Part shown: one piece after another, positions 35,974 through 44,185 of the stretch
Numbering within the stretch: position 1 is the stretch's first letter
Layout of the letters: every line of letters begins with the position of its first letter
Assembly (NCBI GenBank): GCA_964500675.1
Contig: CAZCNY010000005.1
Span: 218,585-282,584, forward strand
Reading direction: 5' to 3'
From: CAMLJR01 sp964500675
GTDB lineage: Bacteria; Pseudomonadota; Gammaproteobacteria; Pseudomonadales; CAMLJR01
DNA: 64,000 nt
Position numbers and translations under genes: made by a program
The notes under the pieces: generated by a model
What the model was told of the DNA's origin: nothing
Seen by the model: only the letters and a program-made list of their open reading frames with translations
Databases searched by the model: none

Positions 35974-36948
35974 ATGAAGCAGATCGCTGCACTGGACCCA
36001 GCCAATTACCAACGCCATTTGATTCACGGCGAAAATCGCGTGTGGGCTGAGACCAACTGCTACTCCGACGTCATCGTCGAATTACTGCACGGCCTCGGCT
36101 ACGAGCCGATCGCCGCATTGCCGTTCGCGCTGACGATCGATTTCGAGGGCGACCAGTGGACCTTCTTTAAATTTCCCGATGCCGATATTCGCGATTTATT
36201 CGGTCTCGATATTTGCGAGCTCGCGCCGTGGCGCCCGCTCGTCGAGCATATCGAAGAGCAGGTGGGTTTAGGCCGCCCGGTGCTGGTCGAATTGGATTCG
36301 TATTTTCTTCCCGACACCGCAGGCACCGCCTACAAACTCGCGCACGTGAAATCGACTGTCGCAATCAATGCCATCGATATCGCTGCAAAACGGCTCGATT
36401 ATTTTCACAACCAGGGTTTTTACCGGCTCGAAGGCCAGGACTTCTCCGATATCTTTCAAACCGATGGTCTCGTGCACGAACGCATGCTGCCACCTTACAT
36501 TGAGTTCGTGAAAAAAGTACCGAATTTCAAACCGCTCACGGCAACCGAGTTGCTAAACGCATCGCTGAAATTGTTGAAAACACATTTGCAGCGCGCACCG
36601 CTGAACAACCCGTTTCACACATTCAAAGAAAAATTCGATCGCGATTTGCAGTGGTTGCTGCAAGCCGATATCGAAGTATTTCACGCCTATTCATTTGTCA
36701 CGATGCGCATGTACGGCGCGTGCTTTGAGCTGGTCGAAACTTATCTGCGCTGGCTCGAACGCCAAAATGTCGAACGCGTCGCCAACGCTGCCGCTGCGTT
36801 CGGCGAAATTTCGCGGGCGACGAAAGCATTTCAATTCCAGCTCGCGCGCTCGATCGCGCGCAAAAGGCCGCTCGATCTCTCCCCGCTCGACACGATGGCG
36901 GAGCAATGGCAGCTCGGCATGAGCGAACTTAAACACCACTTTAGTTAA
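35974..36948 (+). CDS. DUF1839 family protein
   Basis: A 324-residue protein from the ATG at 35974; the frame is open to 35887, but the extra residues are low-complexity and not conserved. The DUF1839 signature is clear: NCYSDVIVELLHGLGYEPIA, DFEGDQWTFFKFPDADIRDL, ELDSYFLPDTAGTAYKLAH. The first part resembles papain-like/BtrH-type peptidase or acyltransferase folds that take an aminoacyl group from a carrier protein; Cys in TNCYSD and His in KLAHVKS and the Asp residues could form a catalytic site. That role would make it the transferase that removes the amino acid from the carrier protein; this is an inference from fold and context. Confidence 0.75.
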   Translation: MKQIAALDPANYQRHLIHGENRVWAETNCYSDVIVELLHGLGYEPIAALPFALTIDFEGDQWTFFKFPDADIRDLFGLDICELAPWRPLVEHIEEQVGLGRPVLVELDSYFLPDTAGTAYKLAHVKSTVAINAIDIAAKRLDYFHNQGFYRLEGQDFSDIFQTDGLVHERMLPPYIEFVKKVPNFKPLTATELLNASLKLLKTHLQRAPLNNPFHTFKEKFDRDLQWLLQADIEVFHAYSFVTMRMYGACFELVETYLRWLERQNVERVANAAAAFGEISRATKAFQFQLARSIARKRPLDLSPLDTMAEQWQLGMSELKHHFS

Positions 36949-36957
36949 ACCGGCACG

Positions 36958-39477
36958 ATGACGACTCCAATATCCAGCGCGACGATTTCCTCTCACGGGC
37001 GCGTTGAGCTGCATTCTGGCTGGCAATTATTCGGCACCGACGCCAATGCCTGCACCGGCCCCGAGCAATTACCCGCAGCCGCGACTTGGCGCGATGCGAT
37101 AGTGCCGGGCACGGTCGCGCAAAGCCTGCAACTCAACATCGATGCAGTCGGCCGCTTCGACGCGCAGGATTGGTGGTATCGCTGTCGTTTTTCCGCGAAA
37201 AAAAATGCCGGGCAAATACACCGGTTACGCTTCGACGGACTCGCCACGCTCGCGCAGGTGTGGTTGAACGGTGCGTTGATTCTGAACTCGCGCAATATGT
37301 TCAGCGCGCATTGCTGCGTTATCGATTCTCTATTGCGCGACGACAACGAACTCGTCATCTGTTTTCGCTCGCTCGACGCCGAGTTGTCGCAGCGCAAACC
37401 GCGCCCGCGCTGGAAAACCGCGCTGGTGTCGCAGCAAACCATGCGCTGGATTCGCACGACATTGCTCGGACGTATTCCGGGCTGGACGCCGCCGATCCAT
37501 CCGGTCGGACCGTGGCGCGCAATCGCACTCGAAGCGGTCACGCACATCGATGTTGCACATTTCAGCATCGATACAACGGCAATCGGCACCTCGGGGCACA
37601 TCGACATCGCGGCCGAAATCGATACGCTCGGCAAAAAAATCGCAGCGGCAACGCTGTGCATCGGCGATCGACGCGCCGCACTGACGACAACACAAACCGA
37701 TGCGCGTATCGCGATTGCACAGCGAATCATTGTCGATAACATTCCGCTGTGGTGGCCGCACACGCATGGCACGTCGAATCTGCTGCCGTGCCATATCGAA
37801 CTCGACTGCGGTGCTGAAACCATACGCATCGATTGCGGCCATATCGGTTTCAAACATATTGCGCTCGATCGCAACGCGGGCAAGGTGCAAATACTCGTCA
37901 ACGGTGTACCGGTATTTTGCCGCGGCGCCTGCTGGACGATTAGCGATTTCCGCACGCTGACCGGCACGCCCGAACAATTGCGTCAAGCACTGTCGCTCGC
38001 GCGCGATGCCGGCATCAATATGCTGCGCATTGGCGGCACCATGATTTACGAGAGCGATTTGTTTTACCGCCTGTGCGATCAGCTCGGCATCATGGTGTGG
38101 CAGGATTTCATGTTTGCGAATATGGATTATCCCGTCGCCGATGGTGAATTTCGCGAACAGATCGAAAGCGAAGTGCGCTATCAATTAAGTCGCCTGCAAC
38201 GCCACGTTTGCATAAGTGTCTATTGCGGCAGCAGCGAAATCGAACAGCAGGCATCGATGCTCGGTCTGCCGCGCGGCGAATGGTCGAACAATTTTTTTGC
38301 CGAAACGCTGCCCGAACTTTGCGCGCGTTTGCATTCGGGCATCCCCTACTTTCCGTCGACGCCGTGCGAAGGCGTATTGCCGATTCACGTCGATGTCGGT
38401 CTTGCGCATTATTACGGCGTCGGCGCGTACCGGCGCTCGCTCAGCGACGTCAAACACGCCGGCGTTAAATTCACGCCCGAGTGCCTCGGCTTTTCCAATG
38501 TACCCGAACCCGAAACCGTGGCTATGCTGCTCGACGGAGTGTTGCCACCGCCGCATCATCCGCTATGGAAAATGCGCCAGCCGCGCGACACCGGCCCGGG
38601 CTGGGATTTTGAAGACATTCGCGATCACTATTTGAAACGGTTGTTCGATGTCGATCCGGTTGAATTGCGCAGTCAGGATATCGAGCGCTATTACGCGCTC
38701 TCGCGCGTCGTCACCGGCGAGGTGATGAAAAACGTGTTCGCGGAATGGCGTCGCACCGGCAGTCAATGCGGCGGCGGTTTAATTTGGTTTTACAAAGACC
38801 TGTGGCCAGGCGCGGGCTGGGGAATCGTCGATAGCGAAAACCGGCCGAAAGCGGTTTATCATTATCTGCGTCGTGCCTGGGCATCGCGTGCGATTCTGAT
38901 TACCGACGAAGGTTTGAACGGCCTGCTCTTGCATGTCATCAACGAAACAGCGGATACGTGCGCAGTACGTGTGGAAATCGAGTTATTGCAGGCTGGGAAA
39001 ATTCGCATCGCCCACGCCGAGCAAAATCTTGAATTGGCGCCGCGCACTACGCTGGCTCTTCACGCCGATGAATTGATCGGCCACTTCACCGATATCACCT
39101 ATTCGTACCGCTTTGGACCACCCAAGCACGATGTGGTAATTGCTCGCCTTATATCCACACAAAACGGCGAGACAATGAGTGAGGATCACTATTTTCCGCA
39201 GGGGCTCAATCTACCGTTGCAAAACGACACCGCAATCGAAACTCACGCCGAATTCGATGAAAATGGCAATGTGCTGCTTCGACTCAAGAGCAATGCCTTC
39301 CTGCAATCCGTCGCCCTCTCGGCCACCGGGTTCACGCCCGATATGAATTATTTTCATTTATCGCCGAATAACGAACAAGTGGTTCGATTTGCCGCAAACT
39401 CAGAGCTTTCAAAATTCAAAGCGCAGATCGCTGCAATCAATCTGCGCGAATCGATTACGATTCGCGCCGCAAAATAG
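36958..39477 (+). CDS. Glycoside hydrolase family 2 protein (beta-mannosidase-like), cytoplasmic
   Basis: An 839-residue GH2 protein: N-terminal jelly-roll sugar-binding domain (ELHSGWQLFGTDANACTGPE), an immunoglobulin-like domain, then the TIM barrel from ~300. Candidate catalytic residues are Glu427 (YCGSSEIEQQ, replacing the GNNE motif of beta-mannosidases) as acid/base and Glu508 (KFTPECLGFSN) as nucleophile. There is no signal peptide, so it is predicted to act in the cytoplasm. It starts 9 bases after the DUF1839 stop, and so belongs to the same transcription unit. It could act on a glycoside made by, or attached to, the aminoacyl pathway; substrate unknown. Confidence 0.85.
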   Translation: MTTPISSATISSHGRVELHSGWQLFGTDANACTGPEQLPAAATWRDAIVPGTVAQSLQLNIDAVGRFDAQDWWYRCRFSAKKNAGQIHRLRFDGLATLAQVWLNGALILNSRNMFSAHCCVIDSLLRDDNELVICFRSLDAELSQRKPRPRWKTALVSQQTMRWIRTTLLGRIPGWTPPIHPVGPWRAIALEAVTHIDVAHFSIDTTAIGTSGHIDIAAEIDTLGKKIAAATLCIGDRRAALTTTQTDARIAIAQRIIVDNIPLWWPHTHGTSNLLPCHIELDCGAETIRIDCGHIGFKHIALDRNAGKVQILVNGVPVFCRGACWTISDFRTLTGTPEQLRQALSLARDAGINMLRIGGTMIYESDLFYRLCDQLGIMVWQDFMFANMDYPVADGEFREQIESEVRYQLSRLQRHVCISVYCGSSEIEQQASMLGLPRGEWSNNFFAETLPELCARLHSGIPYFPSTPCEGVLPIHVDVGLAHYYGVGAYRRSLSDVKHAGVKFTPECLGFSNVPEPETVAMLLDGVLPPPHHPLWKMRQPRDTGPGWDFEDIRDHYLKRLFDVDPVELRSQDIERYYALSRVVTGEVMKNVFAEWRRTGSQCGGGLIWFYKDLWPGAGWGIVDSENRPKAVYHYLRRAWASRAILITDEGLNGLLLHVINETADTCAVRVEIELLQAGKIRIAHAEQNLELAPRTTLALHADELIGHFTDITYSYRFGPPKHDVVIARLISTQNGETMSEDHYFPQGLNLPLQNDTAIETHAEFDENGNVLLRLKSNAFLQSVALSATGFTPDMNYFHLSPNNEQVVRFAANSELSKFKAQIAAINLRESITIRAAK

Positions 39478-39487
39478 CCGGTTTGAT

Positions 39488-40723
39488 TTATCGCGAAGCC
39501 AGTGCATCCGCAGCCGCTTGCCGACTGATAAAAAAGCGCTTCAGGCGCAGACAAGGCTGCTCGATGACATACCACGAGCACACCGCCAGAAAATACGAAA
39601 CAACTCCAACGGCCATAACCTGCAGCGGGGTGACCAGCAGCGGGTAGCTTGCACTCAATGATGTCGTATATTGAATTAAATGTAATTTAAGGAACATCAG
39701 CAAGGGATAGTGGAAAACATAGATTGCATAACTGTATTTCCCGACTTTGCGCAGCGCGGAGTTCTCTAAAAAACCCACCCACAGCCGCGACAATGCAGCA
39801 CGCGGGGCTAGCCCCAGATGTAACGCCGCGGCGAACAATAATGCGACGACCGTTTGATTAATCGCAGCAATACCATTCCCCACCGATGCATAGTTATGCT
39901 CCACAATGATAAAAATCACGACATAACTCGATGTCGCCACGACAACAGGAATTATCCATCGCTCCAGCAAAGCGTGCCATTCGCGGCGGCGAACCATCAA
40001 CGCGACAAGCGCGCCAAATGCTAACGCATCCCAGCGCGCAAAAGTGAATTCGTAGGCGCGCCACTCCGCATACATCAATCCATGCGCGATCAAAATAATA
40101 CGTATCACTAACGCGCCAACAATTAGCGCCACGCATAAATATGCCAGCTTGCGGTTATTGAGAAACGCCACCGTAAATGGCCAAATCAGATAAAACTGCT
40201 CCTCCACGGCGAGCGACCAAAAATGCGAAAGCGTTCCCGGCCCGCCAATGGTCGGTATCGACCAATTAGCAAGGAAAAGCCAATACCATATCTGCGGTGT
40301 CGACTCTTTAATATCGAGCACGGGATTTACGCCGAGTGCGGGCAGCGCCACAAAAAACAACAGCAGCGTTCCGTAGTACAACGGAAATATGCGCAGAATT
40401 CGTCGCACATAAAAATTGCGAAAAAGATGAGGCGAGCTTTTTTCATCAAGTAAAATTCCGGTAATGAGAAACCCGGATAGCACAAAGAAGAGTTGTACTC
40501 CAACCCAGCCAACTCCCGCAGACAAAATGAGCACGCTTGCGAGCGCTCCATGCGCTTCCCAGTGTGCGGCCCATACACCGTTATGCCAAAGAACCCAAAG
40601 AATGGCGATGCCGCGCAAACCATCCAGCGCCGGCATGCGCCCGCGCACAGTTTTTTGCAATGCGGAAAAAACATCCGGCGCTTCAGCGTTTTGCGTTTCG
40701 AGCGCAGCGTCGGACAAACTCAT
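39488..40723 (-). CDS. Acyltransferase family 3 (OafA/YrhL type) membrane protein
   Basis: A 411-residue integral membrane protein with about ten helices. The start of the domain is PALDGLRGIAILWVLWHNGV, with the catalytic-type His in LWHNG, and the family hallmark RRILRIFPLYYGTLLLFF and LSHFWSLAVEEQFYLIWPF. Such enzymes O-acylate sugars of polysaccharides or lipids. Convergent with the GH2 gene. Its ATG at 40723 overlaps the stop of a mini-ORF (ATGA) and has GGGGG 7 bases upstream. Confidence 0.88.
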   Translation of the reverse strand: MSLSDAALETQNAEAPDVFSALQKTVRGRMPALDGLRGIAILWVLWHNGVWAAHWEAHGALASVLILSAGVGWVGVQLFFVLSGFLITGILLDEKSSPHLFRNFYVRRILRIFPLYYGTLLLFFVALPALGVNPVLDIKESTPQIWYWLFLANWSIPTIGGPGTLSHFWSLAVEEQFYLIWPFTVAFLNNRKLAYLCVALIVGALVIRIILIAHGLMYAEWRAYEFTFARWDALAFGALVALMVRRREWHALLERWIIPVVVATSSYVVIFIIVEHNYASVGNGIAAINQTVVALLFAAALHLGLAPRAALSRLWVGFLENSALRKVGKYSYAIYVFHYPLLMFLKLHLIQYTTSLSASYPLLVTPLQVMAVGVVSYFLAVCSWYVIEQPCLRLKRFFISRQAAADALASR

Positions 40724-40755
40724 ACGGCAACCCCCTCTCGTGCAATTGAACTCAT
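40720..40755 (-). other. 11-codon mini-ORF linking moeA to the acyltransferase start
   Basis: Two bases after the moeA stop an ATG (40753-40755) with a GAGG 6 bases upstream begins an 11-codon frame, MSSIAREGVAV, whose TGA overlaps the acyltransferase ATG (ATGA). Both starts share the 8 bases TATGAGTT, 32 bases apart (twice 16). A leader peptide for re-initiation coupling is plausible; coding for a functional peptide is not. Confidence 0.4.
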
Positions 40756-40756
40756 A

Positions 40757-41971
40757 TCAAACCTCGGCGAGCGGAATTACGCTAACCAAATCGTTGCGTT
40801 GTACGGCATGTTCGCTGGGAATTTCTACCAGCGCATTCGCCCACGCCACCGAAGCCAACACACCCGAACTTTGATTCGGATAAATTTCAGCGCCCTGCCC
40901 CTGCGGCGTTGAGACAATGCGTGCGCGCAAATATTCCTGGCGCCGCCCCGGTCGCGGCCAATCGAACAACGCGGGCAGCTGCAATCGCATCGATTCGACT
41001 TGCACACATCCCTGCAAGCGCTTGAGATACTTTTGTGCAATTAAATGAAACGTCACAAACGCCGATGCGGGATTTCCAGGCAGACCGAAAAACGGAATGT
41101 CATTAAAGCGCCCGTAGGCCAGCGGTTTTCCGGGTTTGATATTGAGCTGCCATAGGCGCAACTCGCCGTGCTGCTCAAGCTGTTTGCGCACGTGATCTTC
41201 TTCGCCGGCGGAGACACCCCCGGTCGCGATCACACAATCGACATTAGCCGCTGCGTCTTCCAGCGCGGCGCGTGTTGCCTCGGACGTATCGACAATAATG
41301 CCGCAATCGATCACGCGGCAACCGAGTTGCTCAAGTAACGCCCGCAATAAAAATCGATTGGAATTGTAAATTTGCCCTGGCTGCAACACGTGACCCGGCT
41401 CAACCAACTCGTTGCCGGTCGACAATAGCGCGACGCGAAGACGGCGAAATACGGGCACTTCAGTTTTGCCGGCCGCTGCCAGCAAAGCGATATCCGCCGC
41501 GCGCAAACGCTGGCCGCGCGATACGAGACACTGATCAACGTGAATATCCTGCCCGCGCGGGCGCACGTTGTCGCCAACACGCACTGAAGTATTAATCGCG
41601 AGCAAAGAGTTTTCTTCGCGGCAGTCCTCTTGCATCACAACCGCATCCGCGCCATCCGGCAAATTCGCACCCGTGAAAATGCGCGCGGCGGTTGCGGGCC
41701 GAAGCGGATGACCGACTTCACCCGCGGTGATGCGCTGCACAACGCGCAATGATTTATCGGCATCCTCCGCGCGCAACGCGTAACCATCCATCGCGCTATT
41801 CGACGCCGGCGGCACATCGATTTCGGAACATTGATCGACCGCAGCAACGCGACCCACCGCCTCGGTAAGCGCTATGCATTCAGTCTCGCTGACCGGTTTT
41901 GCATCGCTCAGGATTTCGCGCAACGCATCATCGATCGCGGTGGCGGAAGACAAGCCGCATAAAAGCGCCAT
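40757..41971 (-). CDS. moeA: Molybdopterin molybdotransferase
   Basis: A 404-residue MoeA protein that inserts molybdate into adenylylated molybdopterin. Domain order is normal: N-terminal domain with DVPPASNSAMDGYALR, domain III with VALLSTGNELVEPG and CVIATGGVSAGEEDHV, then LPGNPASAFVTF (the PGNP loop) and the C-terminal domain. It is translated from an ATG that lies right after the moaB stop (TGACATG), so the two genes are in one transcript. Confidence 0.94.
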   Translation of the reverse strand: MALLCGLSSATAIDDALREILSDAKPVSETECIALTEAVGRVAAVDQCSEIDVPPASNSAMDGYALRAEDADKSLRVVQRITAGEVGHPLRPATAARIFTGANLPDGADAVVMQEDCREENSLLAINTSVRVGDNVRPRGQDIHVDQCLVSRGQRLRAADIALLAAAGKTEVPVFRRLRVALLSTGNELVEPGHVLQPGQIYNSNRFLLRALLEQLGCRVIDCGIIVDTSEATRAALEDAAANVDCVIATGGVSAGEEDHVRKQLEQHGELRLWQLNIKPGKPLAYGRFNDIPFFGLPGNPASAFVTFHLIAQKYLKRLQGCVQVESMRLQLPALFDWPRPGRRQEYLRARIVSTPQGQGAEIYPNQSSGVLASVAWANALVEIPSEHAVQRNDLVSVIPLAEV

Positions 41972-41972
41972 G

Positions 41973-42503
41973 TCACTGCTCGCTGCGCTGACGCGTCTGC
42001 AATACGCCGACGAAATTGCACGGCCGATATGTGCTATCCAGCTGTGAGCGAATAATTTTTTCCCAGCCGGTACGGCACGCGCTCGTCGAACCCGGCAGGC
42101 AGAAAATCACCGTATTATTGGCGAGCCCCGCCAACGCTCGCGATTGCATCGTCGAGGTGCCGATTTCATCGAATGAAATCGCGCGAAACAACTCGCCGAA
42201 ACCCTCGACGGTTTTATCGAATAACACCGACACGGCTTCGGGTGTCGAATCGCGCCCGCTGAAACCGGTGCCGCCGGTGATGATCACGGCGTTTATTGCA
42301 GGATCGGCAATCCACTGAGAAAGCACCGCGCGAATACGATAAATATCGTCGATGACAATTTGTCGCGCGCCGATGCGATGCCCCACACCGCTGGCCGCAG
42401 CGGCAAGATAATCACCCGAGGTATCGTTCTGCTCGGTGCGCGTATCCGACACGGTGAGAATCGCGACGTTAAGCGTTTGCACGACATCGGTTGCTTTACT
42501 CAT
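41973..42503 (-). CDS. moaB: Molybdenum cofactor biosynthesis protein B
   Basis: A 176-residue MogA/MoaB-fold protein, a trimeric molybdopterin adenylyltransferase. Motifs: AILTVSDTRTEQNDTSGDYL at the N-terminus, VIITGGTGFSGRDSTPEAV (substrate loop) and FCLPGSTSACRTGWEKII near the end. The first codons, ATGAGTAA, are repeated twice more upstream at a 16-base period (ATGs at 42519 and 42535). Confidence 0.93.
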   Translation of the reverse strand: MSKATDVVQTLNVAILTVSDTRTEQNDTSGDYLAAAASGVGHRIGARQIVIDDIYRIRAVLSQWIADPAINAVIITGGTGFSGRDSTPEAVSVLFDKTVEGFGELFRAISFDEIGTSTMQSRALAGLANNTVIFCLPGSTSACRTGWEKIIRSQLDSTYRPCNFVGVLQTRQRSEQ

Positions 42504-42550
42504 AACGGATTTTACTCATGATGGACATTACTCATGGCGGATTTTATTCC
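42503..42550 (-). repeat. 16-bp tandem repeat of the moaB start region, with two upstream mini-ORFs
   Basis: On the minus strand ATGAGTAA occurs at 42535, 42519 and 42503 (the moaB start), each 16 bases apart; the segment between the last two ATGs is ATGAGTAAAATCCGTT. A fourth, weaker copy overlaps the stop of the upstream gene (GAATAAAATCCG). The first two copies form seven-codon ORFs (MSNVHHE and MSKIRYE) whose TAA falls five bases after the next ATG begins, so each mini-ORF stop overlaps the next start region. Confidence 0.85.
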
Positions 42551-43404
42551 GAAGGATTATGCGCATAAATCTGTTTCAACAGCGAAGGAATCGCCCTGCG
42601 CCACGGCAATTGTTGGATGCCGAAGGTGTCGCGCAGGCGTTGGCAGTTGAGCAGCGGATACACGTCTGCCGCGCTATCGACAGGAGCGCCGCACAGCTGC
42701 ACCGGCCCTTCCTCAATAGGCCAGTACTGCGAAGCGGCCGCCAGCACCACCTCCGCAAATTCATAGCCGTTGACAGGATCGGCGCTCTCGTAATGGTAAG
42801 TTCCCCAACACGTTGCGCCACATTCCAATTGATCGTGAATGGCGGCGACAACGCGCGCCACGTCGGCGGCAGGCGTGGGGCAAAAACGCTGCGCCTCAGG
42901 CAGTGTTACCACACCGCCTGCCCGCATCCGGTGCAATAAGCGCGTCAGCAAATTATCGCCGTGACTTGCGATCACCGGGCCGACGCGCAACACGAGATGG
43001 CGCTCGACCGCATCGGCAATATAGTTTTCGCGCGTGAGCAATTGTTTACCGGCGGGAGTGCTCGGCGCCGGCGCATCGGTTTCGACAAAACGTCGTTTGC
43101 TCGACGCAGGAAAGACGCGGCCGTCCGATAACAGCAGCCAAATCCAATCGCGCGCGTTGCAGTGTGCGATCAATTGCGCGAAAAAATCGTCCGCCAAGCA
43201 GGAAGTGCACGGATTGCCGCTGCCGCCGAGACAATCGACGACCAGTACCGGCTCATCCGCCTCCGCGAATCTCACCGTCAATGCTTGGCCGGGCTCCACC
43301 CATTCGACCGCCGCTGTATGTTCTGCAAACTGCGCGGTCAATGCCGCGTGCAATCCGTGCTCGTCGCGCGATCCGGGCATGTCACACAGTATCAGCAGCT
43401 TCAC
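42544..43404 (-). CDS. SDR-fold protein, RmlD/epimerase-like, catalytic Tyr missing
   Basis: A 286-residue protein in the extended SDR group closest to dTDP-4-dehydrorhamnose reductase. The middle segment LLSDGRVFPASSKRRFVETDAP and PSTPAGKQLLTREN occupies the active-site stretch of RmlD, but the YxxxK position reads T-P-A-G-K, so the Tyr is absent. LRVGPVIASHGDNLL follows in the expected place. Reductase activity is doubtful; a non-catalytic or altered role is more likely. The start is GTG at 43404 and is preceded by 17-bp repeats that look like copies of its own start. It has the same direction as ssb, moaB and moeA. Confidence 0.65.
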   Translation of the reverse strand: MKLLILCDMPGSRDEHGLHAALTAQFAEHTAAVEWVEPGQALTVRFAEADEPVLVVDCLGGSGNPCTSCLADDFFAQLIAHCNARDWIWLLLSDGRVFPASSKRRFVETDAPAPSTPAGKQLLTRENYIADAVERHLVLRVGPVIASHGDNLLTRLLHRMRAGGVVTLPEAQRFCPTPAADVARVVAAIHDQLECGATCWGTYHYESADPVNGYEFAEVVLAAASQYWPIEEGPVQLCGAPVDSAADVYPLLNCQRLRDTFGIQQLPWRRAIPSLLKQIYAHNPSE

Positions 43405-43472
43405 GAACGCACTATTTTCAAAGATATATAATTTTCATAGATGTACGATTTTTACAAATGTACGCTTTTCGC
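43404..43472 (-). repeat. 17-bp tandem repeat of a start-codon unit before the SDR gene
   Basis: Between the ssb stop (43482) and the GTG start at 43404 four 17-base units follow each other, beginning at 43472, 43455, 43438 and 43421 on the minus strand. Each reads NNN-AAA-A.. with an xTG/GTA in start position, and each six-codon frame ends in TGA or TAA that overlaps the next unit's first bases by four (for example ATG AAA ATT ATA TAT CTT TGA, then TTG AAA ATA GTG CGT TCG TGA). The encoded MKIIYL and MKIVRS resemble the real N-terminus MKLLIL. Confidence 0.85.
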
Positions 43473-43481
43473 GGGTATTTT

Positions 43482-43997
43482 TTAGAACGGAATATCGTCG
43501 TCGAAATTATCGAAATTCGGCGGCGGCGCACTTGTACCCCCCAGGGTATCGTTGCGCGCGGGAGCCGATTTCTGCCCTTCAGGATACTGCGCTGACGTGG
43601 ATTGAGACCGCGTTCGTGATGGCGGCGCGCTGTCATAACTCTCACCTGCAGAACCACCCGCGCCACGGCTGTCGAGCATTTGCATTTCGTTCGCGACGAT
43701 CTCCGTGGTGTAGCGCTTAACGCCGTCCTTTTCCCATTCGCGCGTACGCAGACTGCCCTCGATGTACACTTTGGAACCCTTGCGCAAATATTCGCCCGCG
43801 ATCTCGGCAAGTTTGTTGAAGAACACCACGCGATGCCACTCGGTGCGATCCTGCGGCTGCCCCGTCTGCTTGTCCTTCCACGACTCCGATGTCGCCAGGG
43901 TGATATTGGTCACCGCGCCGCCCGACGGCAGATAACGGGTCTCGGGATCATTGCCCAAATTGCCGATCAGAATGACTTTATTGATGCCCCGCGCCAT
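43482..43997 (-). CDS. ssb: Single-stranded DNA-binding protein
   Basis: A 171-residue SSB. The OB fold occupies residues 1-~110 (ARGINKVILIGNLGNDPETR, WHRVVFFNKLAEIAGEYLRK, YIEGSLRTREWEKDG), followed by a Ser/Gly/Pro-rich linker and the acidic protein-interaction tail ending DNFDDDIPF. The start at 43997 is preferred over the ATG at 44012 because GGGGGA lies 8 bases upstream and because the family begins MARGINK. It protects single-stranded DNA and recruits repair and replication partners. Divergent from uvrA, the usual gammaproteobacterial arrangement. Confidence 0.95.
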   Translation of the reverse strand: MARGINKVILIGNLGNDPETRYLPSGGAVTNITLATSESWKDKQTGQPQDRTEWHRVVFFNKLAEIAGEYLRKGSKVYIEGSLRTREWEKDGVKRYTTEIVANEMQMLDSRGAGGSAGESYDSAPPSRTRSQSTSAQYPEGQKSAPARNDTLGGTSAPPPNFDNFDDDIPF

Positions 43998-44185
43998 GAA
44001 AATATCCCCCATTAGAAAATGCTTCGGCAGCCACCCGGCCGAAAACCCTCACTATACCGAATACGCCTCTGCCACGCACGGCGGACCGCCACAATTGCCG
44101 CAACGATTATTGAATCAAGATCGCCACGATTTCGTTTTATACTGGGCGGCTTTTACCACGCTGTTGGCATCCAATCCGGTGATGT

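Noticed and set aside
44110..44143. TTGAAT ... TATACT as a uvrA promoter
   Set aside because: The spacer is 22 bases, too long for a sigma-70 promoter; TATACT alone is not enough evidence.
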